Source: Mariniflexile maritimum (GTDB lineage Bacteria; Bacteroidota; Bacteroidia; Flavobacteriales; Flavobacteriaceae). From it: DNA of 64,000 nucleotides. Shown here one piece after another: positions 26,701-35,205 of this stretch. The position numbers and the translations under genes were made by a program. Numbering within the stretch: position 1 is the stretch's first letter; the number at the start of each line of letters is the position of its first letter. The notes under the pieces are model-generated. The model was not told where the DNA came from and searched no databases. It saw nothing but the letters and a program-made list of their open reading frames with translations. The stretch covers positions 186,001 to 250,000 of the forward strand of contig NZ_WRPN01000002.1 of assembly GCF_009746565.1 (NCBI RefSeq). Direction: 5' to 3'.

Positions 26701-27097
26701 TAAAGGCCAAACTACCAACCAAACCGCTGCCCAAAATAGCAATTGCTTTTGATTGCGAAATTTCATTTTTAAAGTGAACCAGTTTTTTTAATAGTAAGGT
26801 AATGGTCCAGAACATGAATAAAATAGTAAGCGCACTAGAAATGGCACTCATCATGTTAAGCATAAAGCCAATTTGTGAGGGTTCTAGCGCAAACATGGCA
26901 AAAAAGGCACCAAGCATTTGAAACAAGGGCGCCCCCGGAGGATGTCCAACCTGTAATTTTGCCGATGTTAAAATATACTCGCCGGCATCCCAAAAACTAA
27001 CGGTTGGTTCTGCGGTAAGGGTATAGGTAATAAGCGCTATAAAAAAAGCAAACCACCCTAAAATGGTATTCCATTTTTTAAAATTGAAATTGGTCAT
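23798..27097 (-). CDS. DUF2723/GT117 family membrane protein (putative protein O-mannosyltransferase type)
   Basis: 1099 residues. The N-terminal half has about ten membrane helices; TAEPTVSFWDAGEYILTSAK near residues 29-48 with the conserved WDAGE and VGHPPGAPLFQ is diagnostic for DUF2723 (glycosyltransferase family 117). A second hydrophobic block spans about 570-680. The C-terminal third is soluble and ends in TPR-like helices (EKKLDKAEKIADIAM and similar). Likely transfers a lipid-linked sugar to exported proteins; this is inference from family. First gene of an operon with the deacetylase. Confidence 0.85.
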   Translation of the reverse strand: MTNFNFKKWNTILGWFAFFIALITYTLTAEPTVSFWDAGEYILTSAKLQVGHPPGAPLFQMLGAFFAMFALEPSQIGFMLNMMSAISSALTILFMFWTITLLLKKLVHFKNEISQSKAIAILGSGLVGSLAFTFTDSFWFNAVETEVYAMATLIMSVLFWLALRWEQDMHKPRGNRWLILIAFIIGLSFGVHFMGLLTIPAIGLIYYFKNYKTVTVKNFIIANVISVAILLFIFKLLAPNILKIFSAFEIFFVNSVGLPFNSGSIIAGLLLVAIIYYALNYTHKKGYVNLNTSILCVTFIIIGFSTWLMLPIRANAQTVINENNPSSARELLAYYNLEQYPETHLFYGPLFTDQYAYLDENQPYVDDKPKYEKDEAKGKYVVVNDYKNAKQNYNSKHAAILPRMWSSEHAENYMTFSGFLKFKIKPEYQMENELRNVINNFQKDVAKGNVDYEDYNKFLMRYKSYIDVEKPSLWQNITYMVQYQLGYMYWRYFMWNFSGRQDDIQGRYDNHGNWITGIKFLDEKLLGASQDNLPSDVKNNKGRNTYFLLPFILGLIGFFFLFNKDKKLFWTMLVFFLFTGIAIQFYTNVRPFEPRERDYSVVGSFYVFALWIGFGVYALYEALKKHLSPKVLAPAMTLLCLVLVPVNLAANNWDDHDRSDKYTARAMAKMYLDSCAEDGILFTIGDNDTFALWYAQEIEGYRTDVRVVNTSLFQTDWYIDQMKRQAYESEPIPSQLTHDLYKYGTNDYIVIEPVIKDTLNVKQFLDFIASNNPKTKYKYILQQKGVDISQVRNQDLAASYLPTDNLRIPVNKENVLKYGIVAAKDADKIVPYIDIHITGNALYKNRLLMLDIIANNDWKRPIYFTGGSFGDDDYIWMKDYLQLDGMCYKLVPIKTPVDRANPFDMGRVDSELMYQKVKKWDWGNSGGDIYHDPETRKNSITYRGNLARLIEQLINEKKLDKAEKIADIAMTNMPVDYFGYYTLLEPYISAYYEVGNKEKAQKLYKQVAVKYQENLSYYGGLEKQTQERLFEDIYTDIQRYKGLIDVLTKYDPKFAEIEGAIFNKNLMLFKHFYGEEDENAPKTDIDIPAQDSSKNLITE

Positions 27098-27120
27098 ATT
27101 GTTTATTGTAATTATAAAAT

Positions 27121-27150
27121 CCAGAATTCAGAATCCAGAATCGTGAATTC
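27121..27150. repeat. CCAGAATTCAGAAT-type simple repeat
   Basis: CCAGAATTCAGAATCCAGAA then TCGTGAATTC, in the leader region of the GT117 gene. It is related to the repeat inside the deacetylase gene. Confidence 0.55.
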
Positions 27151-27242
27151 TATAAACCCTTGGCGAATTTAACAATAAATATGGTATTCAAAATGTTTTT
27201 AAGTAAACGTTAAGTATTTGCGATTATTTTTTTAAAAAATGC

Positions 27243-27272
27243 TTGCGAAAATAAAACTTTGTACTAAATTTG
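27243..27272 (+). promoter_or_regulatory. Promoter of tRNA-Gln
   Basis: TTG at 27243-27245, 19 bases, TAAATTTG at 27265-27272: a full match to the Bacteroidota consensus, 17 bases before the tRNA. Confidence 0.7.
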
Positions 27273-27289
27273 CACCCTCAATTACACAT

Positions 27290-27362
27290 TGGCTTATGGT
27301 GTAACTGGCAACACGTCTGGTTTTGGTCCAGAAGAGTCTAGGTTCGAGCCCTAGTAAGCCAA
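27290..27362 (+). tRNA. tRNA-Gln (anticodon TTG)
   Basis: 73 bases forming a full cloverleaf: acceptor TGGCTTA/TAAGCCA, D arm GTGT/ACAC, anticodon stem TCTGG/CCAGA with loop TTTTGGT (anticodon TTG), T arm CTAGG/CCTAG with TTCGAGC, discriminator A. CCA is not encoded. Its 3' end is repeated 111 bases downstream. Confidence 0.95.
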
Positions 27363-27371
27363 CATCATCTC

Positions 27372-27403
27372 AAAAACCCAATTCTTTTAGAGTTGGGTTT
27401 TTT
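27372..27403 (+). terminator. Terminator after tRNA-Gln
   Basis: AAAAACCCAA, loop, TTGGGTTTTTT: about ten pairs with a T-run. Confidence 0.8.
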
Positions 27404-27457
27404 GTTTTTTGCGATAAAGCCCATGGGGCGCGAAGTTTATCCCGTTTTCCTGCGGGA

Positions 27458-27490
27458 AGCCCTAGTAAGCCAACCTCATCTCAAAACCCC
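27458..27490 (+). repeat. Duplicate of the tRNA-Gln 3' end
   Basis: 33 bases matching 27347-27379 at 31 positions, starting AGCCCTAGTAAGCCAAC. It includes the T-arm strand, the acceptor strand and the start of the terminator. The 80-odd bases between the copies contain one short hairpin (TCCCG/CGGGA) and no gene. A terminator-like CTCAAAA/TTTTGAG plus T-run follows at 27480-27511. Probably a tandem tRNA remnant or an att-type duplication. Confidence 0.8.
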
Positions 27491-27606
27491 ATTTTTTTTT
27501 TGAGTTTTTTTGTTGAAGTTTCTTTTGTTGAAGTCTCCGATAACTATCAGTTTTTGGAATAAACTACTTCAGCTTCTACATTGCGTTTTTGCCAGAGAAT
27601 CCTTTT

Positions 27607-28431
27607 TCAAATCTTAAAGGTCATCACAGGGCGTTTGGCGTGGTTTACCAAATCTTCGCTCACACTGCCATTAAAAAAATGCGAAATTCCTTGTCGGCCA
27701 TGGGTACTCATGCCAATTAAGTCGGCTTTAATGGATTGAGCAAAATGCATGATGCCTTTTTCAATGGTAACTTCATTGTGGACATGAAGCGAATAATTTA
27801 AAAAGTTGAAGTTTTTTATAAAATCCTGCATTCTCGTTTGCGACTCGGAAGTAGTAATGAAATTTTGGGGCGTATTTACCATAAGCAAGTGCATTTTCGC
27901 CCCAAAAATAGTTGCAAAACCCAAGGCTTTCCCAAACGGTTTTTTGGCTTCATCCCTAAAATCGGAAGCAAACACAAAATGTTTCGGGTTAAATTGTGGG
28001 TGCTCTTTTTTTACCACCAATACGGGGGTTTCCGAGGTGCGCACCACTTTTTCGGTGTTGCTGCCAATAAGCATTTCCATTAAACCGTTTTCGCCGTTGG
28101 AACCCATAACTATTAAATCAATTTGTTCTTTTTTGCAAACATGGAAAACACTTTTAAATAGGTCTTGAAACTCTACTTTTTCATGTACCGTAAGGTTTTT
28201 TAAATAGTCCTTAGCTTTAAGTTCCTCAAATTGTTTATGGGCCAATTTCATAAAATAAACGGCTTCCGGCAAGTTATTGTAAGTAGTTAAGGGATCTACG
28301 GTGTGCAAAGGTATTTCAAGAACGTGCAGCAGGTAAATGTCGCAATGGTATTTTTTGGCCAATTGTGCGGCAACCTTTAAGGCGTTTTCAGCTTGTACGG
28401 AAAAGTCGGTTGGAACGAGTATTTTTTTCAT
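27607..28431 (-). CDS. Universal stress protein with two Usp domains
   Basis: 274 residues from the ATG at 28431 (MKKILVPTDFSVQAENAL); an ATG three codons earlier is less likely. The first Usp domain ends with IVMGSNGENGLMEMLIGSNTEKVV, the G-2x-G-9x-G(S/T) ATP-binding pattern. The second ends with IGMSTHGRQGISHFFNGSVSEDLV, the same pattern. Cytoplasmic, probably nucleotide-binding; the physiological role is not defined. Confidence 0.88.
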   Translation of the reverse strand: MKKILVPTDFSVQAENALKVAAQLAKKYHCDIYLLHVLEIPLHTVDPLTTYNNLPEAVYFMKLAHKQFEELKAKDYLKNLTVHEKVEFQDLFKSVFHVCKKEQIDLIVMGSNGENGLMEMLIGSNTEKVVRTSETPVLVVKKEHPQFNPKHFVFASDFRDEAKKPFGKALGFATIFGAKMHLLMVNTPQNFITTSESQTRMQDFIKNFNFLNYSLHVHNEVTIEKGIMHFAQSIKADLIGMSTHGRQGISHFFNGSVSEDLVNHAKRPVMTFKI

Positions 28432-28494
28432 AAACAGCAAACTAAGTTGATTCTAAATTTATGAAATATTACTTTAAAAATCAATAAAATATTA

Positions 28495-28502
28495 TATATT
28501 TG
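28495..28502 (+). promoter_or_regulatory. -7 element of the rimP-nusA-infB promoter
   Basis: TATATTTG, perfect TAnnTTTG, 62 bases before the rimP ATG. A clear -33 TTG was not found. Confidence 0.55.
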
Positions 28503-28527
28503 CACCGTTGAAAGGCTAAAACAAAAG

Positions 28528-28554
28528 AAGAGGGGACGGGAAGTCCCCTCTTTT
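28528..28554 (+). promoter_or_regulatory. Terminator-like leader hairpin before rimP
   Basis: AAGAGGGGAC, loop GGGAA, GTCCCCTCTT then TT: a 10-pair GC-rich stem with a short T-run, 10 bases upstream of the rimP start and inside its leader. It could be an attenuator or could shield the start; NusA, encoded in the same operon, is a known modulator of such hairpins. Confidence 0.6.
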
Positions 28555-28564
28555 CATAAAAAAA

Positions 28565-29026
28565 ATGTTTAAAAACACCGTAACAGATTTACTAGAAGCC
28601 GCCCTGAAGGAACGACCAGATTTGTTTTTAATTGATTTTTCAATTCAAGGCGATAATCATATTAATGTAGTGATTGATGGCGATAACGGGGTTTTGGTTG
28701 AAGATTGCATGTTTATAAGCAGGGCCATCGAGCATAACATAGATAGGGAAGAACACGATTTTTCCTTAGAAGTCATGTCGGCCGGGGCAACATCGCCCTT
28801 AGTAAACAAACGGCAGTATAAAAAAAATGTAGGTAGGGAGCTAACTTTAAAAACAACCTCAGGAAAACTAGAGGGAACACTTGCAAACGCTACCGAAACA
28901 AAGATAACATTAGAGTGGAACGTTAGAGAGCCTAAACCCGTAGGTAAAGGCAAAATAACCGTAAAAAAGCAGGCGGTAATCGCTTACGAAGATATTGTAG
29001 AAGCAAAAGTTATGATTAAATTTTAA
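28565..29026 (+). CDS. rimP: Ribosome maturation factor RimP
   Basis: 153 residues, needed for 30S subunit assembly. The N-terminal alpha/beta domain holds DGDNGVLVEDCMFISRAIEHNID; VMSAGATSPLVNKRQYKKNVGRELTLKT is the inter-domain segment equivalent to the usual SPG(I/L)xRPL motif but with SAGATSPL. The C-terminal SH3-like beta barrel follows. It is the first gene of the rimP-nusA-infB operon, with 13 bases to nusA. Confidence 0.94.
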   Translation: MFKNTVTDLLEAALKERPDLFLIDFSIQGDNHINVVIDGDNGVLVEDCMFISRAIEHNIDREEHDFSLEVMSAGATSPLVNKRQYKKNVGRELTLKTTSGKLEGTLANATETKITLEWNVREPKPVGKGKITVKKQAVIAYEDIVEAKVMIKF

Positions 29027-29039
29027 TTCAATAAGAGTT

Positions 29040-30272
29040 ATGGAGAATATCGCGTTAATTGAATCTTTCTCGGAATTCAAAGACGATAAGCTAATTGACA
29101 GAGTAACGTTGATGGCCATTTTAGAAGATGTGTTTAGAAGTGCCCTAAAAAAAAAATATGGCGATGACGATAATTTCGATATCATTGTAAATCCCGATAA
29201 AGGCGATTTGGAAATATGGCGAAACAGGGTTGTTGTGGCCGATGGCGAGGTAGTGGAGCCCAATCAGGAAATTTCACTATCTGAAGCCCGTAAAATTGAA
29301 CCCGATTTTGAGGTAGGCGAAGATGTATCGGAAGAAGTGAAATTGATCGATTTAGGCAGACGCGCCATTTTAGCATTGCGCCAAAACCTCATTTCTAAAA
29401 TCCACGAACACGATAACACCATTATTTTCAAGCAATTCAAGGATTTAGTGGGCGAAATTTATACCGCCGAAGTACACCACATTCGCCACCGCGCTGTTAT
29501 TTTATTGGATGATGAAGGCAATGAAATCGTCCTTCCCAAAGAAAAACAAATCCCTTCAGATTTTTTCAGAAAAGGCGATAATGTTCGCGGGGTTATTGAT
29601 AGCGTCGAGCTAAAAGGCGCCAAACCAACCATCATCATGTCCAGAAGCTCCCCCGTATTTTTGGAAAAGCTTTTTGAACAAGAAATACCCGAGGTTTTCG
29701 ATGGCTTGATTACCATTAAAAATGTGGTTAGAATACCAGGCGAAAAAGCCAAGGTAGCCGTAGATTCCTATGATGATAGGATTGACCCAGTAGGTGCTTG
29801 TGTGGGCATGAAAGGCTCCAGAATCCATGGCATTGTTCGCGAATTGGGCAACGAAAACATCGATGTCATCAATTACACCAACAATTTACAGCTCTACATA
29901 ACCAGAGCTTTAAGTCCTGCACGCGTAACTTCAGTAAAAATCAACGAAGAAACCAAACGCGCCGAGGTTATTTTAAAGCCCGAGGAAGTAAGCAAAGCGA
30001 TTGGCAGGGGCGGTCACAACATTCGATTGGCAGGCCAGTTAACAGGCTACGAAATTGATGTGTTTAGAGAAGGTGCCGAAGAAGATGTTGAATTGAGAGA
30101 GTTCTCCGATGAAATAGAAGGCTGGATCATTGAAGAGTTCAGTAAAGCAGGACTGGATACCGCAAAAAGCATTTTAGAACAGGATGTTGACGATTTGGTG
30201 AAACGAACCGATTTAGAAGAAGAAACAATTAGAGACGTTATTAGGATCCTTAGGGAAGAATTTGAAGAATAA
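29040..30272 (+). CDS. nusA: Transcription termination/antitermination factor NusA
   Basis: 410 residues. N-terminal RNA polymerase-binding domain (about 1-125), S1 domain (about 135-200; GEIYTAEVHHIRHRAVILL), then two KH domains with VGACVGMKGSRIHGIVREL and IGRGGHNIRLAGQLTGYEID. It ends with one short helical region and lacks the repeated acidic domains of enterobacterial NusA, as usual in Bacteroidota. It acts on pausing, termination and antitermination. Context is the conserved rimP-nusA-infB order. Confidence 0.96.
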   Translation: MENIALIESFSEFKDDKLIDRVTLMAILEDVFRSALKKKYGDDDNFDIIVNPDKGDLEIWRNRVVVADGEVVEPNQEISLSEARKIEPDFEVGEDVSEEVKLIDLGRRAILALRQNLISKIHEHDNTIIFKQFKDLVGEIYTAEVHHIRHRAVILLDDEGNEIVLPKEKQIPSDFFRKGDNVRGVIDSVELKGAKPTIIMSRSSPVFLEKLFEQEIPEVFDGLITIKNVVRIPGEKAKVAVDSYDDRIDPVGACVGMKGSRIHGIVRELGNENIDVINYTNNLQLYITRALSPARVTSVKINEETKRAEVILKPEEVSKAIGRGGHNIRLAGQLTGYEIDVFREGAEEDVELREFSDEIEGWIIEEFSKAGLDTAKSILEQDVDDLVKRTDLEEETIRDVIRILREEFEE

Positions 30273-30304
30273 TAACATATATTTGAGTATTTTAAAGGCA
30301 ATTT

Positions 30305-33142
30305 ATGGCTGACACAATTAGATTAAATAAAGTATTACGCGAACTCAATATCTCTATTGACCGTGCCGTTGATTTTCTAGAATCAAAAGGCATCGAAATA
30401 GAGAAAAGTCCGAATACGAAAATTTCAGAAGAAGTACACGTAATCCTTTCAAACGAGTTTCAAACCGATGCCAGCAAAAAAGTAGCATCCAAAGAGGTTG
30501 GTGAAGCAAAATTAAAAGAGAAGGAAGTGTTGCGCGAGCAACGCGAGCGTGAGCTTGAAGAAAAACACAAAGAGGCAGCCAAAAAAGAAGAAATCATAAA
30601 AGCCTCCAAAACACTTGCAGGCCCCAAACAGGTTGGAAAAATCGATTTGGAGCCCAAAAAGACAATTGAAACTCCTGCTGTTCCAAAGCAAGCCGATAAA
30701 GAGGTGTCAACGCACATTGAAGAAGTTGTTCCAAAAACAGTTGAAACACCCCCAGTTAAGGAAGCTTCAGTAAAAGAAACGCCAGTTGATGTGCCACAGG
30801 TGGCCCAAACCGAAAAGAAGGCCGAAAACGTTAGGGTAGAAGAAAAAGAAGAACCTGTTAAGCCTAAAGAACAGCCTGTTTCCGAAAGCAAAAAGGAAAA
30901 GGTCGTTTCAAAAAGCGCGACCACCAATAACGATGGTGAAGCCATTGCCGAGGAACGCGTAAAAACCAAATACCAAAAACTCACCGGACCCAAAATAGCG
31001 GGCGATAAAATTGATTTGTCGCAATTCAATAAGCCCAAGAAAAAGAAAGAAGATAAAAAACCTGAAACCAAAAATGCCGATGCAGGTACCGCTGCTAATA
31101 AGAAAAAGCGCCGCCGTATCAGTAAGGTAGGAGGACCACAGCAAACTGGCGATACCACAGCAAACAAACCTGGTAATGATCGTTTTAAGGGTGGCAAACC
31201 AGGACAGGCCAGACGCCCCATTCTTAAAGAAGATCCTAGCGATGAAGACGTAAAAAAACAAGTACGCGAAACCCTAGAAAAACTTCAAGGAAAATCAACA
31301 AAAGGCAAAGGTGCCAAATATAGACGGGACAAAAGAGAGCATCATCGCGATCAAACCGAACGCCACCTAGAGCAGGAAGCAGCCGAAAGCAAAATCCTTA
31401 AAGTAACCGAGTTTGTTACGGCAAGCGAAGTGGCTACCATGATGGATGTACAGGTTACACAAATCATATCAGCATGTATGTCGTTAGGTATGATGGTAAC
31501 GATGAACCAGCGATTAGATGCTGAAACCCTATCAATTGTTGCTGAGGAATTTGGATTTGAAGTAGAATTTGTAACCGCTGATATTGAAGATTCTATCGAG
31601 GTGTATGAAGATAGGGAAGAAGATTTATTGCCACGAGCACCCATTGTAACCGTGATGGGGCACGTAGATCATGGTAAAACATCGCTTTTGGATTACATCC
31701 GTAAAGAAAATGTGATTGCTGGCGAATCGGGAGGCATTACACAACATATCGGGGCCTACGGCGTTGAGTTGGATAACGGACAAAAAATCGCATTCTTAGA
31801 TACACCGGGGCACGAAGCGTTTACCGCCATGCGTGCACGTGGCGCCCAAGTAACCGATATTGCTATTATCGTGGCCGCTGCCGATGATGATATCATGCCT
31901 CAAACAAAAGAGGCCATTGCCCATGCGCAAGCAGCAGGAGTGCCTATTGTTTTTGCCATCAATAAAATTGATAAACCTGCGGCGAATCCGGAAAAGATTA
32001 AAGAAGGATTGGCACAAATGAATTTATTGGTTGAAGATTGGGGCGGTAAAATACAATCGCACGATATTTCTGCAAAAGTAGGTACCGGCGTAAAAGAATT
32101 ATTGGAAAAAGTGTTGCTTGAAGCCGAATTGCTAGAGCTGAAGGCAAACCCAAATAAACCAGCATTGGGCACCGTTGTAGAGGCCTTTTTAGATAAAGGT
32201 CGCGGCTTTGTATCTACAATTCTGGTTCAAGCAGGTACACTTCGCGTTGGCGATTATGTGTTGGCAGGCAAGAATAGTGGCAAAGTAAAGGCCATGCACG
32301 ATGAGCGTGGAAATAGCGTTAAAGCTGCTGGACCCTCCACACCAGTCTCTATTTTAGGATTGGATGGCGCACCACAAGCGGGCGATAAGTTTAATGTGTT
32401 TGAAGATGAACGTGAAGCCAAACAAATTGCTTCAAAACGCGCACAATTACAACGCGAGCAATCGGTTAGGACTCAGCGCCATATCACTTTAGATGAAATT
32501 GGTCGTCGAATTGCATTGGGCGATTTCCAAGAATTGAACATCATACTTAAAGGCGACGTGGATGGTTCTGTGGAAGCGTTGACCGATTCGTTCCAGAAAC
32601 TATCAACCGAAGAAATTCAAGTGAACATTTTACATAAGGGTGTTGGTGCCATAACCGAAAGCGATGTCTTGTTGGCATCGGCTTCCGATGCCATCATCAT
32701 AGGGTTCAATGTGCGCCCAGTTGGAAATGCCCGAATGATTGCCGATAAGGAAGAAATCGATATCCGAACCTACTCTATTATTTATGATGCCATCAACGAT
32801 CTTAAAGATGCTATGGAAGGCATGCTTTCTCCTGAATTTAAGGAAGAGATTTTAGGTACTGCTGAAATTAGGGAGATATTCAAAGTAACCAAAATTGGCA
32901 GTATTGCAGGTTGCATGGTTACCAGCGGAAAAATTGTGAAGAGTGCAGGTATTCGTTTAATTAGAGATGGGGTAGTGGTTTTTACAGGTGTACTGGCATC
33001 GCTAAAACGATTTAAAGATGATGCGAAAGAGGTTACTAAAGGGTTCGATTGTGGTATGCAAATTAAAAACTTCAACGACATAAAAGAAGGCGATATTATT
33101 GAAGCGTTCCATGAGGTAGAAGTTAAAAAGAAACTCAAGTAA
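30305..33142 (+). CDS. infB: Translation initiation factor IF-2
   Basis: 945 residues. An N-terminal IF2_N domain ([19 protein letters not shown]) is followed by about 300 residues of Lys/Glu/Pro-rich low-complexity linker, a second IF2_N-like domain, and the G domain with [12 protein letters not shown] (G1), DTPGHEAF (G3) and NKIDKP (G4). Domains II-IV follow with the C-terminal fMet-tRNA-binding part ([21 protein letters not shown]). It delivers initiator tRNA to the 30S subunit. It is the last gene before a strong terminator. Confidence 0.97.
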   Translation: MADTIRLNKVLRELNISIDRAVDFLESKGIEIEKSPNTKISEEVHVILSNEFQTDASKKVASKEVGEAKLKEKEVLREQRERELEEKHKEAAKKEEIIKASKTLAGPKQVGKIDLEPKKTIETPAVPKQADKEVSTHIEEVVPKTVETPPVKEASVKETPVDVPQVAQTEKKAENVRVEEKEEPVKPKEQPVSESKKEKVVSKSATTNNDGEAIAEERVKTKYQKLTGPKIAGDKIDLSQFNKPKKKKEDKKPETKNADAGTAANKKKRRRISKVGGPQQTGDTTANKPGNDRFKGGKPGQARRPILKEDPSDEDVKKQVRETLEKLQGKSTKGKGAKYRRDKREHHRDQTERHLEQEAAESKILKVTEFVTASEVATMMDVQVTQIISACMSLGMMVTMNQRLDAETLSIVAEEFGFEVEFVTADIEDSIEVYEDREEDLLPRAPIVTVMGHVDHGKTSLLDYIRKENVIAGESGGITQHIGAYGVELDNGQKIAFLDTPGHEAFTAMRARGAQVTDIAIIVAAADDDIMPQTKEAIAHAQAAGVPIVFAINKIDKPAANPEKIKEGLAQMNLLVEDWGGKIQSHDISAKVGTGVKELLEKVLLEAELLELKANPNKPALGTVVEAFLDKGRGFVSTILVQAGTLRVGDYVLAGKNSGKVKAMHDERGNSVKAAGPSTPVSILGLDGAPQAGDKFNVFEDEREAKQIASKRAQLQREQSVRTQRHITLDEIGRRIALGDFQELNIILKGDVDGSVEALTDSFQKLSTEEIQVNILHKGVGAITESDVLLASASDAIIIGFNVRPVGNARMIADKEEIDIRTYSIIYDAINDLKDAMEGMLSPEFKEEILGTAEIREIFKVTKIGSIAGCMVTSGKIVKSAGIRLIRDGVVVFTGVLASLKRFKDDAKEVTKGFDCGMQIKNFNDIKEGDIIEAFHEVEVKKKLK

Positions 33143-33166
33143 CAAATCGAAATAACATAAACAAAT

Positions 33167-33207
33167 AAAAAAAGCGACCAGTAAGAAATTCACTGGTCGC
33201 TTTTTTT
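33167..33207. terminator. Bidirectional terminator between infB and the SPOR gene
   Basis: A-run, GCGACCAGT, 9-base loop, ACTGGTCGC, T-run: up to 16 pairs. Serves infB (plus) and the SPOR-domain gene (minus). Confidence 0.92.
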
Positions 33208-33231
33208 AGCCTAAAATAGTACACAACAGCC

Positions 33232-33630
33232 TTATTTTTTAGGCTTAAAAATAAAGGCCGCAGGAAATTTGGACTTAATTTGTTTCAAGGCCTTATCGGC
33301 TTCCAACCGTGTGTTAAAACTGCTGGACCAAATCTTGAAATTGGGCGTTTCAAATTGAATGGAAGCCTTCCAATCAGAAAAAGCGCTGTTGAACTCTCTT
33401 TGCGCAGATTCAGCACTTGAACGGTTATTTCCAGAATAAATTTGTATTTTGTATCTATCGGATTCCGTTCCATTTTTGTTCATTTCTTTCTTAATATCAA
33501 GCAAAGTGTTCAATTTTTTGTCTTGGTTAATGTTAATAGTTCCCTGTTGTGCATAACCAAAAGCTGTTGCCATTACAAAGCAAAAAACACTTAAAATGCT
33601 AGTTTTCAATTTCAATAGTTTCATTTTCAA
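33232..33630 (-). CDS. SPOR-domain periplasmic protein
   Basis: 132 residues. Signal peptide at the N terminus (KTSILSVFCFVMATAFGYAQQ), then a short linker and a SPOR domain of about 70 residues (YKIQIYSGNNRSSAESAQRE to the end). SPOR domains bind peptidoglycan with denuded glycan strands, usually at division sites. Monocistronic between infB and actA. Exact role unknown. Confidence 0.85.
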   Translation of the reverse strand: MKMKLLKLKTSILSVFCFVMATAFGYAQQGTININQDKKLNTLLDIKKEMNKNGTESDRYKIQIYSGNNRSSAESAQREFNSAFSDWKASIQFETPNFKIWSSSFNTRLEADKALKQIKSKFPAAFIFKPKK

Positions 33631-33746
33631 ATAAATTTATACAAATGTAAAAGTTATAAACTAAATTTAACACTATTTTATTATTTAGAATTCTTCTAAA
33701 TTAATAATATCGACAATCTAAGGTTTCTCAAATCGACTTTAAATAT

Positions 33747-33754
33747 TACTTTTG
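33747..33754 (+). promoter_or_regulatory. -7 element of the act-cox promoter
   Basis: TACTTTTG fits TAnnTTTG. A TTTC at 33723-33726 stands 20 bases upstream as a weak -33. Leader of about 78 bases before actA. Confidence 0.5.
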
Positions 33755-33837
33755 CTTGGTATTTTTATAACTGTGTTTTTTTATTTATAAAATGACAAAA
33801 GTCATACCAAAGTTTAGAAGTTAATTTAACCAACAAT

Positions 33838-35136
33838 ATGAGAAAGGTGATTCACCGTATATTAAGTAAGAACATTCTTGGTTTATGCTTAATTATTTTG
33901 TTAGCGTTCGCAACCTCTCTTTCTGCCCAAGGAGGAGATCCAGTAAAAGGAAAGTCATTGTTTAATGCCAATTGTGCCGCTTGTCATCAATTAGATAAAA
34001 AGATGACGGGTCCTGCCTTGCGTAATGTAGAGGAGAAAATTGTTGCCGAAGGCTTGGATAGGGCCTGGATTTATGAGTGGATCCGCAATAGTGCTGGTTT
34101 GATTAAATCGGGCGATGCTTATGCCAATAAAATTTATAATGAATTTGGTGGCGCTGCCATGTCCCCATTCCCACAATTGTCCAACGAGGATATTGATAAC
34201 ATATTAGCATATACGGCCGAGGTAAAAGAAGAGGCTCCCGCCGCCGCTGTTGCCTCAGGTGCAACCACCAATGCGCCAGCAGCAACAGGTGGTATTACCA
34301 ATGAGCTAATTTTAGGTGCCCTAGCCATTTTATTTGTGTTATTGGCATTGGGCTTATTTGTGGTTAACAAAACCTTACGTCGTTTTGCCAATGCGCAAAA
34401 TATCGAATTGCCCGAAGCTACCAAGCGTATGCCACTATGGCAAGCATTTGTTAAAAACCAGTTTTTAATGTTGGTGCTGGCTATTTTCCTATTGTTGGCA
34501 AGTGCTTATTTTGTGTATGGCTATATGATGCAAATTGGGGTAGATCAAGGGTATCAACCTGTGCAGCCAATACATTATTCGCACAAAATACATGCTGGCG
34601 ATAATGGAATAGATTGTAAATACTGCCACTCTTCTGCTAGAACAAGTAAACATTCAGGCATTCCGTCGTTAAATGTTTGTATGAACTGCCACAAATCAAT
34701 TTACGAAGTAGCGCCAGAAACCCAGGCAGAAGGTGCAGCCATTGGGGTTGATTATAACGCTGAAATAAAAAAATTATACAAAGCCGTAGGATGGGATGAT
34801 ACCGAACAAAAATATACAGGTGAATCCCAACCAGTAAAATGGGTGCGTATTCACAATTTGCCCGATTTTGTTTACTTTAACCACTCGCAGCACGTTACCG
34901 TAGCGGGTGTTGAGTGCCAAACCTGCCACGGGCCTATACAAGAAATGGAGGTTGTAAGCCAATTTGCGCCCTTAACAATGGGTTGGTGTATTGATTGTCA
35001 CAGAACCACCGATGTTAAAATTCAGGACAATGCTTATTACACGAAAATCCACGAAGCTTTAGCCAAAAAATATAATAAAGAAAAGCTTACAGTTGCTGAA
35101 ATGGGTGGCTTAGAATGTGGTAAATGTCATTATTAA
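33838..35136 (+). CDS. actA: Alternative complex III subunit ActA with fused monoheme cytochrome c
   Basis: 432 residues. Signal peptide (about 1-31), then a monoheme cytochrome c domain with CAACH (46-50), a linker, two hydrophobic helices at about residues 155-180 and 205-230, then the pentaheme part with CKYCH, CMNCH, CQTCH, CIDCH and CGKCH: six CxxCH in total. ActA is the electron-carrying periplasmic subunit of ACIII, which oxidises quinol in place of bc1. The N-terminal extra cytochrome is common in Bacteroidota. It is the first gene of actABCDEF-coxBA. Confidence 0.92.
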   Translation: MRKVIHRILSKNILGLCLIILLAFATSLSAQGGDPVKGKSLFNANCAACHQLDKKMTGPALRNVEEKIVAEGLDRAWIYEWIRNSAGLIKSGDAYANKIYNEFGGAAMSPFPQLSNEDIDNILAYTAEVKEEAPAAAVASGATTNAPAATGGITNELILGALAILFVLLALGLFVVNKTLRRFANAQNIELPEATKRMPLWQAFVKNQFLMLVLAIFLLLASAYFVYGYMMQIGVDQGYQPVQPIHYSHKIHAGDNGIDCKYCHSSARTSKHSGIPSLNVCMNCHKSIYEVAPETQAEGAAIGVDYNAEIKKLYKAVGWDDTEQKYTGESQPVKWVRIHNLPDFVYFNHSQHVTVAGVECQTCHGPIQEMEVVSQFAPLTMGWCIDCHRTTDVKIQDNAYYTKIHEALAKKYNKEKLTVAEMGGLECGKCHY

Positions 35137-35205
35137 TAAAAAAAAGTTATGGTTTGCGAGTAACCAAGCAACTTATAACTAACAACTAATAACTATTTAA
35201 TAAAT

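Noticed and set aside
27323-27562. ORF of 79 residues overlapping tRNA-Gln
   Set aside because: It lies across the tRNA, its terminator and the duplicated 3' end; the protein is built from repeat translation (SPSKPTSSQ twice).
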